A DNA stretch of 64,000 nt, taken from the NCBI GenBank assembly GCA_028278125.1, contig JANQEY010000014.1, positions 1 to 64,000 on the forward strand. Reading direction: 5' to 3'. This DNA comes from a bacterium (GTDB taxonomy: Bacteria > Electryoneota > Electryoneia > Electryoneales > Electryoneaceae). Below the pieces are notes generated by a model, which saw only the letters and a list, made by a program, of their open reading frames with translations, ran no database searches and was not told the DNA's origin. Below are positions 1 to 7,838 of this stretch, piece after piece. Every line of letters starts with the position of its first letter. The stretch's first letter is position 1. The position numbers and the translations under genes were made by a program.

Positions 1-1080
1 GAACATATACTGCAGCGTATGGTGACTCTTCTGGCGCAGCATCATCAGTCTGGTTTGTGTCAGGCCGATCTGCATCTGGATAATTTTATGCTCTCTGACC
101 AGGAGCTTTTCAGCCTGGATGGGGCCGGGGTAGTGGTGCATGCTGATGGAGTTGGTCCGGAAACTGGATTACAAAATCTGGGACTGTTTGTTGCCCAGCT
201 GCCACCGGAATGGGAGGCCCATATTCCAGAGATTTATGAACTCTATGCGAGGGAGCGAGGTTGGAGTCATGGTCCTGGTAGTGATTCCCTGCTTGTTCAT
301 GTGCAGAAGGCGCGCGCGAGTCGTTGGAAGGAGTTCCGCAATAAGCTGTTTCGCACCTGTACCGCATTCATTTACACAAAACTTAATGCTGGTTTCCAGG
401 TGGTGGCACGTGAATATGCTGACCAGGAGATGAGCGATTTGTTGCAGGACCCGGATGCCAGTTTTCCCGGCACGGATAAGGCACTGAAAAATGGCAATAC
501 CTGTACCGTCTGGGCGACAACTATTAATGGGCATGGTGTAGTAATAAAGCGCTATAACGTCAAGGGATTCTGGCATGGTCTTAGGCTGAGTCTGTTTGCT
601 GGCCGGGGGGAGCGTTCCTGGGTAAATGGCCATAGTCTTCTGTTTTATGGCATATCCACACCAAAACCAGTTGCGCTGTTGAAAAGAAGGGTCGGTTTAC
701 TGCGCTCATCATCCTACATACTAACTGAGCAGGTAGAGGCTATTAGTGCCAAGAAGTTGTTTGCCGATGCAGCAACTACAACTGAGGAAAGAGAATTTGT
801 GGCAGACAAGATAGTCTTGGTGTTGCAACAGCTACAGCAGCAGCAGATCAGCCATGGGGACCTGAAGGCTAGTAATATCCTGATTACTGATCGGGAGGTA
901 ATGTTGATTGATCTGGATGCCATGCAGCGGCACACCGATGCTTCCAGGTTTAAGAATGCCTGGTCCAGGGATATTCAGCGCTTCATGAAAAACTGGGGTT
1001 ATGACCAGGAACTGCATGAGTTATTTTTGCAGCACCTTAAATCCAAAAGAATTGATCTTACAGGCCTTGGTTTTCAGTAG
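1..1080 (+). CDS. Tandem WaaP/InaA-type LPS sugar kinase, 5' truncated
   Basis: The reading frame is open from the first base, so the gene begins outside the window; an internal ATG at 19 is unlikely to be the true start because a kinase motif follows at once. Two kinase remnants are visible. The first is only a C-terminal half, with QADLHLDN at about residue 21 (counted from the window edge; His of the HxD motif is replaced by Gln) followed by a DG motif. The second looks complete: a nucleotide loop near residue 163, Lys in VVIKRYN near 183, HGDLKASN near 285 and IDLD near 302. Proteins of this family phosphorylate heptose or Kdo of LPS inner core in the cytoplasm. The adjacent carbamoyltransferase and kinase genes recall the Pseudomonas core locus. 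The substrate cannot be told from sequence. Confidence 0.8.
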   Translation, partial: EHILQRMVTLLAQHHQSGLCQADLHLDNFMLSDQELFSLDGAGVVVHADGVGPETGLQNLGLFVAQLPPEWEAHIPEIYELYARERGWSHGPGSDSLLVHVQKARASRWKEFRNKLFRTCTAFIYTKLNAGFQVVAREYADQEMSDLLQDPDASFPGTDKALKNGNTCTVWATTINGHGVVIKRYNVKGFWHGLRLSLFAGRGERSWVNGHSLLFYGISTPKPVALLKRRVGLLRSSSYILTEQVEAISAKKLFADAATTTEEREFVADKIVLVLQQLQQQQISHGDLKASNILITDREVMLIDLDAMQRHTDASRFKNAWSRDIQRFMKNWGYDQELHELFLQHLKSKRIDLTGLGFQ

Positions 1081-1097
1081 AAAATCCAGCAAATAGA

Positions 1098-1109
1098 GAA
1101 CAATTGTTC
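1098..1109. repeat. 12-base perfect palindrome
   Basis: GAACAATTGTTC lies in the 97-base gap between the tandem kinase gene and the carbamoyltransferase gene. It could be an operator half-site pair, but there is no clear promoter around it and no known regulator is recognised. It shares the GAACAAT core with the inverted repeat at 7070-7086, which may be chance. Confidence 0.3.
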
Positions 1110-1177
1110 GCTTACAGGTCAAAACGCTGGCAAAATTAGCGACTTATTTTAACTTCACTCTATATAGACTCTGAATA

Positions 1178-2908
1178 ATGATAGTTTTGGGTATATCCGG
1201 CGCGGTTAGTCATGACCCCTCAGCGGCCCTTTTTATCGATGGTAAATTGGTAGCTGCAGCAGAAGAAGAGCGTTTTATTCGCGACAAGCATGCCAAGGGC
1301 AAGTTTCCCTATGAGGCTACGCGATTCTGTCTGGATTTTGCCGGTATCCGGCCGGAAGATGTGGATATAGTCACATTTCCCTATGCTGAAATATCCTTGA
1401 GTTCTCCAGCCCGTTGGCACTATGCGAAACGCCACTGGTACTCCCCGGACCGCACCCTGCTGGCACTGTTTAATGGTAATCGCCGTTTCCGTAGGAATAT
1501 GCGAAAGCTGAATAAACTGGTTTCGGACCTGAACATCGGTGGTGGCAATGCCAAGATTATTCCGGTAGAGCATCACCTGGCCCATGCCAGCAGCGCTTAT
1601 CACTTGAGTGGTTATGACGGCAAGGTGGCAATCCTGGGTATAGATGGCAAGGGAGAGTATGCCACTACCTTCTTTGGCTATGGAGAAAATGGCCGGATAC
1701 ATAAGATAAAGGAGTTCTATGATCCAGACTCCCTGGGTGGGCTGTACGGGGCCATGACGGAATATCTGGGTTTTGAGATGCTGGATGGTGAGTTTAAGGT
1801 GATGGGAATGGCGCCCTATGGTGATCCCAAACGGTTTGATTTCTCCCGGCTGATCGATTACGACAAGAAGTCCTTCAAGATCAATACCAAGCTGGCCAAT
1901 GTGATCGGCCCCAGGAGATATAAGGACAAGGATGGCAAGGGCTATTACTTCAGCCCGAAACTGATTGAGTGGCTCGGTCCCAAGCGAGAAGGTGATGAGA
2001 TCGATGATCCTTACATAGATTATGCGGCATCAATCCAACAGCTTCTGGAGGATGTTTCCCTGGGACTTATCGATCACTATCTGGGGGATATTCTGAAGGA
2101 GAGTGGCAAGCTCTGTTTTGCCGGTGGCGTGGCCCTGAACGTAAAGCTGAACCAGAGAATCATCGCCAGGTCGGATGTGGATGAACTGTTTGTACAGCCA
2201 GCGGCATCTGATGCTGGCACTGCGATTGGTGCTGCATCTTATGTTGCCAATGATATGGGAGATAAGATTCAGCCCATGCAGCATGCTTACCTGGGCCCCA
2301 GTTATAGCAATGAGCAGTGCATCCAAGCCTGTGAGCAGCATGAGCGTAAACCCAAATGGGAACGCATCGATGACGTAACACAGCGTGCAGCCAAGATCCT
2401 GGCCGACGGAAATCCACTCTCCTGGTTTCAGGGGCGGATGGAGTTCGGGCCACGTGCGCTGGGTAATCGTTCTATCCTGGGTGCGCCTAATGTGGCTGGT
2501 ATTGCCGAACGTATCAATGAGCAGATCAAGTATCGTGAACGGTGGCGCCCGTTCTGCCCAAGTATGTTAGATCGGGTTGCACCAGAGATGTTACAGACAA
2601 AGCATCCAGCACCTTATATGACCTTTACCTTTGATGTGGCTGAGGGCTGGGCGGAGCGTGTGCCTGAAGTGGTGCATGAGGATGGTACCGCCAGGGCGCA
2701 GGTGGTCACTAGAGAAACAAATCCGCGCTATTACGAGCTGATTGAAGAGTTGGAGAAGCATACCGGGAATGGTGTGGTTCTGAATACCTCTCTGAACCGT
2801 CGTGGTGAGCCCATGGTGTGTTCGCCAACTGATGCTTTGAATATGTTTTATGGGTCAGATCTGAACTACCTGATTATGGAAGATATTTTAGTGGTGAAGG
2901 AAAAATAA
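1178..2908 (+). CDS. NodU/CmcH-family carbamoyltransferase
   Basis: Full-length 576-residue member of the NodU/CmcH/TobZ carbamoyltransferase family, which transfers a carbamoyl group from carbamoyl phosphate (through carbamoyl-adenylate) to a sugar hydroxyl. Visible family signatures are the His-rich HHLAHA near residue 131, DGKGEY near 155, GEFKVMGMAPYG near 205, GGVALNVKLN near 315 and EFGPRALGNRSI near 422 in the C-terminal YrdC-like lobe. It sits between LPS kinase genes and ends directly at the GTG of the next gene. That arrangement is like the Pseudomonas core locus, where a NodU-like protein is linked to carbamoylation of heptose II. The heptose substrate is inferred from context. A second paralogue lies at 17714-19528. 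Confidence 0.93.
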   Translation: MIVLGISGAVSHDPSAALFIDGKLVAAAEEERFIRDKHAKGKFPYEATRFCLDFAGIRPEDVDIVTFPYAEISLSSPARWHYAKRHWYSPDRTLLALFNGNRRFRRNMRKLNKLVSDLNIGGGNAKIIPVEHHLAHASSAYHLSGYDGKVAILGIDGKGEYATTFFGYGENGRIHKIKEFYDPDSLGGLYGAMTEYLGFEMLDGEFKVMGMAPYGDPKRFDFSRLIDYDKKSFKINTKLANVIGPRRYKDKDGKGYYFSPKLIEWLGPKREGDEIDDPYIDYAASIQQLLEDVSLGLIDHYLGDILKESGKLCFAGGVALNVKLNQRIIARSDVDELFVQPAASDAGTAIGAASYVANDMGDKIQPMQHAYLGPSYSNEQCIQACEQHERKPKWERIDDVTQRAAKILADGNPLSWFQGRMEFGPRALGNRSILGAPNVAGIAERINEQIKYRERWRPFCPSMLDRVAPEMLQTKHPAPYMTFTFDVAEGWAERVPEVVHEDGTARAQVVTRETNPRYYELIEELEKHTGNGVVLNTSLNRRGEPMVCSPTDALNMFYGSDLNYLIMEDILVVKEK

Positions 2909-3727
2909 GTGGGTGGTTCCACCTCGAAATTTACCGCGCCCGCAGGGTCTCTTTCCTGGGTTGTATTACCAGAGTCTCAGTCTGTTGTAGATCCGGGTGA
3001 CCAGCCTGAATTGGAGAGTATCCTTCACTCTGGACAATTAAAGCAGATCTATACCATGGGTCGGAGGAGTGTTTATCGTGGATCCTTATCCAATGGCAGA
3101 GAAATTGCGGTTAAAGAGGTGTGTTATCGCGGCTTGGTGCGGCAGTTCAAGATGCGGCATCTGCGTGAACCAAAGGTCATACATGAATTTCGCTCAGGAT
3201 GTAAGTACCTGTCAAAAGGCGGAAAGACGCCGCGTTTTCTTGGGATGCTATTGGAACAAAATGCGTTGCTGCTGAAACGTGGATTTATTTTTCTGGAATG
3301 GTTGGATAACGCTGTCACTTTGACAGAATATCTGAAAAGCCAGGATTGTCGCGTACCTGATAGTTTTTGGCGGGATTTGGCCAGTAGCCTGGTTGTTTCT
3401 GCCCAGACTGGTCTGGTGCATGGTGGGCATAGTCCGGAAAACGTTATGGTGGTATCAGGAGAAGATGAACCGGTCCTGCGCTTTCAGATAATCGATTTTG
3501 CTGATAGTAAAATACATGCTGTGTTTCATGCTGAAGGATTTGCTTCTGATATATCACGTATAGGTGCGCGCATGGTAACAGAGGGTGCCTGTAATCAGGA
3601 GCAGGTTATCGGTTTTTTGCATGCTGTTGTTGAGGCTGCATGGCCTGGTACTGCTTCCCGCTCAAAATGGCTTGGACAAATTCAGTCTGGTGTTGAAGCA
3701 ATATTGAGCGGTGATAAAAAAATGTAA
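2909..3727 (+). CDS. LPS kinase-like protein, probable pseudokinase
   Basis: 272 residues, GTG start immediately after the stop of the carbamoyltransferase gene, so the two are surely cotranscribed. The fold signature is of the InaA/WaaP kinase family: a nucleotide-lobe Lys in IAVKEV near residue 68, and a C-lobe segment HGGHSPENVM from residue 171 followed by IIDFAD. The expected HGD catalytic triplet reads HGG: the Asp that should act as base is Gly at residue 173 (codon 3425-3427), while the asparagine and metal-binding Asp are kept. It may therefore be a regulatory or scaffolding pseudokinase, or use an altered chemistry. No frameshift is evident. Confidence 0.8.
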   Translation: MGGSTSKFTAPAGSLSWVVLPESQSVVDPGDQPELESILHSGQLKQIYTMGRRSVYRGSLSNGREIAVKEVCYRGLVRQFKMRHLREPKVIHEFRSGCKYLSKGGKTPRFLGMLLEQNALLLKRGFIFLEWLDNAVTLTEYLKSQDCRVPDSFWRDLASSLVVSAQTGLVHGGHSPENVMVVSGEDEPVLRFQIIDFADSKIHAVFHAEGFASDISRIGARMVTEGACNQEQVIGFLHAVVEAAWPGTASRSKWLGQIQSGVEAILSGDKKM

Positions 3728-3761
3728 GTTTGAGCTATGCATATCGTGTGATGACTGGTGC

Positions 3762-4589
3762 TTATTTAAATAACATGTCTCTGTCAAAGTTTAGTGTTAA
3801 CCGGTCCTTTATGGATAGCTTGTTGTTTTGCAGATAACCTACTGCCTCTAGAAAGCTATCCTTGGAAATATCAGGATTCGATGACAGATACAGTTGCTCA
3901 AGCCATTCTGTCTGTAGATCTGGGGTTAAGCCGGTTTTGATGCCACGTAAGAAATGTGCAGCATGAACAGCCAGTTGTAGTGGGTCATTTGGGGTATGAA
4001 AACTGCAATATTGCCAATCTATGATGCTGAAGTCAGTTTTATTATCCTGGAAAAAAATATTGGACGGGCTGATATCTATATGATTGACTCCTTTATTAAA
4101 GAGTTCTTTTAGGACTGGAATGGCAATATGCAGGTATTTATGGTCTTGCCCGTAGATTTCCTCTAAAGGTGTGTGTTCATCAAGACATTCCATAATGCAG
4201 CCGTTGATCTGTACTAAACCATAACGTCTTGACTCAAAGTAGGCGTAATAAGATGGTGCAGTGATACCCAGTCCTCTGGCCTTTATGTTGTTGGTTATCT
4301 CGGCTAGGCCATATTTTTTATATTTTAATTTTTCCTTTAGCTTGGTAAACGGAAATGATTTTATAATCAGTGGGCCTTTGTTAGCATCGACGCGGACAAT
4401 ACATCGTCTGGTATCCTGTTTTAGGATTTTAGTCTTAGGGTGTATATGATTGTTATTGCATTGATCAATAGACTCAATGATTAATGGGTCTGATATTAGG
4501 TCATTATGTATTGGGTCACACCACAATTTAAGATTGCCTGTTAGTGTGTGTGGCTGAAAGGTCGGGAGCAGGTCCGCTAGTTTATTCAT
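3762..4589 (-). CDS. Kinase-like protein (aminoglycoside phosphotransferase/LPS kinase fold)
   Basis: 275 residues, one of only two minus-strand genes in the window. The catalytic loop HIDISPSNIFF near residue 169 supplies the HxD and Asn, and IIDWQ near 192 supplies the metal-binding Asp; an upstream Lys in LIIKSFPF fits the ATP lobe. It converges with the kinase-like gene that ends at 3727 and diverges from the membrane protein gene at 4613, with only 23 bases between start codons. By context it probably phosphorylates a core sugar; family membership is clear only at the level of the kinase fold. A choline/ethanolamine or aminoglycoside kinase-like role cannot be excluded. Confidence 0.75.
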   Translation of the reverse strand: MNKLADLLPTFQPHTLTGNLKLWCDPIHNDLISDPLIIESIDQCNNNHIHPKTKILKQDTRRCIVRVDANKGPLIIKSFPFTKLKEKLKYKKYGLAEITNNIKARGLGITAPSYYAYFESRRYGLVQINGCIMECLDEHTPLEEIYGQDHKYLHIAIPVLKELFNKGVNHIDISPSNIFFQDNKTDFSIIDWQYCSFHTPNDPLQLAVHAAHFLRGIKTGLTPDLQTEWLEQLYLSSNPDISKDSFLEAVGYLQNNKLSIKDRLTLNFDRDMLFK

Positions 4590-4612
4590 GATGTATTTAG
4601 GATTATATAGAC

Positions 4613-6148
4613 ATGCTTAATATTGCAACATTGCGAAAGTATAACCCATACATACTGACGTTTCTTGTGAGTCTGATCTTTTCCTATTTGGCAGTTATTA
4701 CTGATAATCTGCTTAATCACGATGGAATCTATTTCATGAATGCTGCTAATGCCTATCTGCAGGATGGTTTTGCAGCAATGTTAAATGCATTTCCATGGCC
4801 ATTTTTCTCCTGGCTTGTGGCTAATCTACATCAGATTTTTTGGTTTCCACATATTGAGCAGACAGGGCATTTTATCAACGCCATATTTACTGCGATAACT
4901 TGTATCCTATTTGTTCGAATCTACGCAGAGATAACTAATAATGAAGGGTCGCTTTGGGTTGCAGCCATACTTGTACTGACGCTTGTTGGGCTCAATAAAT
5001 ACCGTGCTGATCTGATGAAGGATTTTGGGTACTGGTGTTTTTACCTTGCTGGGTTTTATTGTTTGTTACGGTACTACAAAAAACCAAATTGGATGGCCGC
5101 CATTGGATGGCAATTGTTTATGGGGTTGGCATTTCTGTTTCGCATTGAAGGTTTGGTGATAATTGTCTTAGGTCCATTGGCGGTGTTTATTGGGAGTGTT
5201 TCATATAAGGAGCGTATTGTTCAGGTAGTGCGTTTGTATAGCGTATATATAGTTGGCCTAGTTGTTTTGCTAACTGTGATGTTATTTGTTGATGTGTCGA
5301 GTATTGATGTTCAACTGGGTCGGCTATCGCTGATCGCGTCTTATTTCAGTTTTGATCCATGGATCAATGCATATGGTGTTGCCATTAAAAACCTGGGTGG
5401 CTTTTATACCTATGAGTGGGCGCATCATAAACATGAGCATGTTCTGGCAATAGTCTATGCAAGCTCTCTGCTTGTTTATATCTTTATTAAGATTGCTGAA
5501 TGCGTAGGTTTTCCATATTTTGTTATCTTTCTTTATGGGGTCTTCAAAAAACATATTTCTATAAATAATTACACCAAAATCACTTTGTACTTTATTTTGT
5601 TTCTTTTTCTATTTTATGTTGGTTATAAATCAAGTGGAGAGATAAAGGTAGTTTCATCGCGTTATACGACTCCTCTGGTTTTTTTGCTCTTGCTATTAAT
5701 TGGACAGATAGTTGAGCGTATATTGCCGGCGGTATCTAGTTCAAGGTATAGAAAGAAAATAGTTGCAGTGGTCTTTCTCTTTCTGTTTTTAAATACCACT
5801 GATTCAGTAATTTCAACTCAGGGTGACTCCAAAACACACGTGCTTCAGGCAGGTTATTGGGTTGAGGAGAATACCGACCACTCAGTACCGGTATACTCTA
5901 ACTATTATAAGTCTATCTATTATGCCGGGAGAGGGCAGGAGTTAGAGTTTGAGAAACTTATTGCCAAGATTGAAAATGGCGCTCTTGGTCTGAATGCATA
6001 TGTGATCGTTAAGATCGATCAGGAGGAGGATGAAGAGTACACAAAAATACTTGATGGATTGAGTTCAGATAAAAAGATAGAGTATTTAAAGAATTTTACC
6101 AATGATGAGGGTGATAGGTCTGTAATCTATAGGTTGGTTGGTCAATAG
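4613..6148 (+). CDS. Polytopic membrane protein, GT-C (GT39-like) glycosyltransferase candidate
   Basis: 511 residues with many hydrophobic segments over the first 400 and a soluble C-terminal tail. Just after the first membrane segment is NHDGIYF, an acidic residue in the first periplasmic loop as seen in GT-C enzymes such as ArnT/PMT, and RIEGLV between later helices resembles the same group. Such enzymes transfer sugars from a polyprenyl-phosphate donor on the periplasmic side. Its place beside LPS core kinases fits decoration of lipid A or core. The sequence similarity I can judge by eye is limited, so the activity is tentative. The product ends about 180 bases before the end of the convergent rfaH gene. 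Confidence 0.6.
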   Translation: MLNIATLRKYNPYILTFLVSLIFSYLAVITDNLLNHDGIYFMNAANAYLQDGFAAMLNAFPWPFFSWLVANLHQIFWFPHIEQTGHFINAIFTAITCILFVRIYAEITNNEGSLWVAAILVLTLVGLNKYRADLMKDFGYWCFYLAGFYCLLRYYKKPNWMAAIGWQLFMGLAFLFRIEGLVIIVLGPLAVFIGSVSYKERIVQVVRLYSVYIVGLVVLLTVMLFVDVSSIDVQLGRLSLIASYFSFDPWINAYGVAIKNLGGFYTYEWAHHKHEHVLAIVYASSLLVYIFIKIAECVGFPYFVIFLYGVFKKHISINNYTKITLYFILFLFLFYVGYKSSGEIKVVSSRYTTPLVFLLLLLIGQIVERILPAVSSSRYRKKIVAVVFLFLFLNTTDSVISTQGDSKTHVLQAGYWVEENTDHSVPVYSNYYKSIYYAGRGQELEFEKLIAKIENGALGLNAYVIVKIDQEEDEEYTKILDGLSSDKKIEYLKNFTNDEGDRSVIYRLVGQ

Positions 6149-6326
6149 GTCAATCCCATTGTTTGCATCAAGTGTTGTGATGTGAACATTCTACCACTTT
6201 AGTCTCCTGGAGATTTTTCTGTGCCTATGAACATCATGATTATATAGTGGCAGTGAAGAGTGTGGATGCTGCCAGAAATATTCTTGGGAGTGACTATGCT
6301 TGGCTGTCTGTAGGTTATCTGCTGGG

Positions 6327-6839
6327 CTAATAACTATCTTTGCTGACAGATGACAACGGTACTTCAGTTTTAGTAGCTTTTCCGACAACGTCAAGCAGGA
6401 TCAATACTCGCTCTTCACTGCGTTGGGCCTGGAAGATGGCCTCATAACCACTGAATGGGCCGTCTGTAATGTGGATTTTATCACCATGAGTCAGTTTTGG
6501 TGCAGTCTCATGGTGGTAGCCATCCTCGCCCTCACGTGCACGGATACTGGTGATGAGGTCATCTGGTACCTGTATCGGCTCAGATCCAAAACGCACTAGT
6601 TCGCTAACTCCAATAGTAGACCGGATTGGTCCCCAGTCATCCAGGCCGGCGGTTAGATGTATAAATAGGTAACGTGGAAATAACGGACCATAGGTATCAA
6701 TCTGTTTTCCACTCTTGTATTTACGGCGATTCAGCATGGGCAGGTATACGGTATAGCCCTGACGCTGTAGGTTTTCTACAGCAGTTAGCTCCTGTCGTGG
6801 TTTGGTATGGACCAGATGCCATGCAGACATTCCTGCCAT
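6327..6839 (-). CDS. rfaH: RfaH-type transcription antiterminator (NusG paralogue)
   Basis: 170 residues with an N-terminal NGN domain (WHLVHTKPRQEL near residue 5, LFPRYLFIHL near 53, VRFGSEPIQVP near 84) and a C-terminal KOW region (GDKIHITDGPFSGYEAIF near 122). The pattern of LFPxYLF, VRFGxxP and GAF/GPF-x-GxxAIF matches RfaH rather than housekeeping NusG. RfaH binds RNA polymerase paused at an ops element and suppresses pausing and Rho termination in long surface-glycan operons. The start at 6839 has a GAGGAG ribosome site five bases upstream; a second Met lies three codons in. The gene is transcribed away from the ops site found at 7144-7157, an arrangement that strongly supports function. 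Confidence 0.93.
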   Translation of the reverse strand: MAGMSAWHLVHTKPRQELTAVENLQRQGYTVYLPMLNRRKYKSGKQIDTYGPLFPRYLFIHLTAGLDDWGPIRSTIGVSELVRFGSEPIQVPDDLITSIRAREGEDGYHHETAPKLTHGDKIHITDGPFSGYEAIFQAQRSEERVLILLDVVGKATKTEVPLSSVSKDSY

Positions 6840-7069
6840 GACTGCTCCTCGGCTTTTGCCTGTTATTACTAATAGTTTGGGCCTATTGACTCTAATCCAA
6901 CTGGTCTAGTTCATTTTGTCACATTATCTGGTATAGCTGGTAGAGGATGTGGAGTTGCCTTAACCAGGAGTCATCCTATTGTTCTAGAAGAAATGGTGGA
7001 GGCTAGATAACTGATGTATGTCTATTTATCTTATTGAAACATAGTGAAAAAATATTCTCTGCTATGGTG

Positions 7070-7086
7070 TGTTCAACTATTGAACA
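7070..7086. promoter_or_regulatory. Inverted repeat, candidate operator
   Basis: TGTTCAA, three bases, TTGAACA: perfect seven-base arms. It overlaps the possible -35 hexamer TTGAAC (7080-7085) and lies about 60 bases upstream of ops, a place where a repressor or activator of the glycan operon would be expected. The binding protein is not identified; the MarR-type product encoded at 7342 is one candidate. Confidence 0.4.
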
Positions 7087-7108
7087 ATAGGGGGTAACAG
7101 TATATTCT
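7080..7108 (+). promoter_or_regulatory. Possible sigma70 promoter of the glycan operon
   Basis: TTGAAC at 7080-7085 and TATTCT at 7103-7108 are separated by 17 bases; each matches four of six consensus bases. An alternative -10, TATATT at 7101-7106, would leave only 15 bases. Position just upstream of the hairpin and ops site is as expected for an RfaH-controlled leader. The match is modest and other promoters further upstream are possible. Confidence 0.35.
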
Positions 7109-7111
7109 TAT

Positions 7112-7126
7112 GCAGCTTTGTGCTGC
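7112..7126 (+). promoter_or_regulatory. Leader hairpin upstream of ops (JUMPstart-like)
   Basis: GCAGC, loop TTTGT, GCTGC, followed by a T-rich run. It starts 32 bases before the ops site. JUMPstart sequences upstream of enterobacterial polysaccharide operons likewise carry a short CAGC/GCTG stem before ops, so this may be the equivalent element. Confidence 0.45.
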
Positions 7127-7143
7127 TTTATTCTTGGCGGCAT

Positions 7144-7157
7144 GGCGGTAGCATGCT
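7144..7157 (+). promoter_or_regulatory. ops element (RfaH recruitment site)
   Basis: GGCGGTAGCATGCT matches the ops consensus GGCGGTAGNNTGCT at every defined position. In known systems this sequence pauses RNA polymerase and is read from the non-template strand by RfaH. It lies 185 bases before the first gene of the plus-strand cluster and 305 bases from the start of the rfaH gene in the same gap, so both partners of the system are seen together. Confidence 0.9.
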
Positions 7158-7341
7158 TGCAGGTATCAATAATCTACAAGGCATAGAATTTTTCTAATTA
7201 TTAGCGGCAAGAAGGTGGTTCTAAGGGGTTGTTATTCTTAGGATTATGAGGTGGTATTGCATGCAACAACTCTGGTGTCTATATCAAGCTACATATTGTA
7301 TATGATTGGCATAAGCCAAGAATCGTCTTAACTGATAACTT

Positions 7342-7677
7342 ATGGCTAAAAATGTGCTGACAGACGAAACCCGCTACAGGCTTCTCAAACTGCTGGAAAA
7401 TAATCCAGAAATGAGCCAGCGGCAATTGGCTAAGTCCCTTGATATCAGCTTGGGGAAGTTGAACTACTGCCTCAAAGGGATAATGGAGAAGGGCTGGGTA
7501 AAAGCCCAAAATTTTAAAAATAGCAGGAACAAGCTCGCTTACGCTTATGTCCTTACACCTGCAGGTATTGAAGAGAGGGCTAAAGTTGCAATGCAATTCC
7601 TTAAGATTCGACTAAGGGAATATGAGGAGTTGGAGCTTGAGATTGAGGAACTGCGCAAAGAGGTAGAAGACGTCTAA
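7342..7677 (+). CDS. MarR-type EPS-associated transcriptional regulator
   Basis: 111 residues. An N-terminal winged helix ([20 protein letters not shown] from about residue 9, recognition helix region [17 protein letters not shown]) is followed by the conserved [20 protein letters not shown] segment and a short C-terminal coiled coil rich in Glu and Leu. This matches the small MarR-like family found as first gene of many exopolysaccharide clusters (TIGR04176 type). It is probably the first gene transcribed through the ops leader and may regulate the cluster itself; its target is unknown. The ribosome site is poor. Confidence 0.88.
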   Translation: MAKNVLTDETRYRLLKLLENNPEMSQRQLAKSLDISLGKLNYCLKGIMEKGWVKAQNFKNSRNKLAYAYVLTPAGIEERAKVAMQFLKIRLREYEELELEIEELRKEVEDV

Positions 7678-7838
7678 TTTTTAGACTTAATAGAATAGTG
7701 GCAGCTAGGGTAGTCAATAATGTTTTTTAGGTGCGTCGGCAGTCGACTATGTCTGGAATAAGCGATTCAATCTTGATTAGACAACCTCATTGTGCAGGTT
7801 AACGAGGAAACAGTGATTATATTTAGGAGAATTGGATA

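Larger units (their letters stand above)
6840..7341. other. 502-base divergent regulatory region and operon leader
   Basis: No credible gene is present. The region separates rfaH (minus) from the EPS-associated regulator gene (plus). From left to right it holds the rfaH ribosome site (near 6845-6850), an AT-rich stretch, an inverted repeat (7070-7086), a candidate promoter, a small hairpin (7112-7126) and the ops element (7144-7157). About 185 bases follow before the first start codon, in which I see no other recognisable element. Confidence 0.7.

Noticed and set aside
1220..1702. Open frames opposite to coding genes, such as this one antisense to the carbamoyltransferase
   Set aside because: They mirror the codon pattern of the real gene, have no ribosome site and no recognisable family motifs.
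6149..6326. TCTCCTGGAGA followed by T residues as a terminator between convergent genes
   Set aside because: The palindrome has only a one-base centre, so a real RNA stem would have three pairs; too weak to call.
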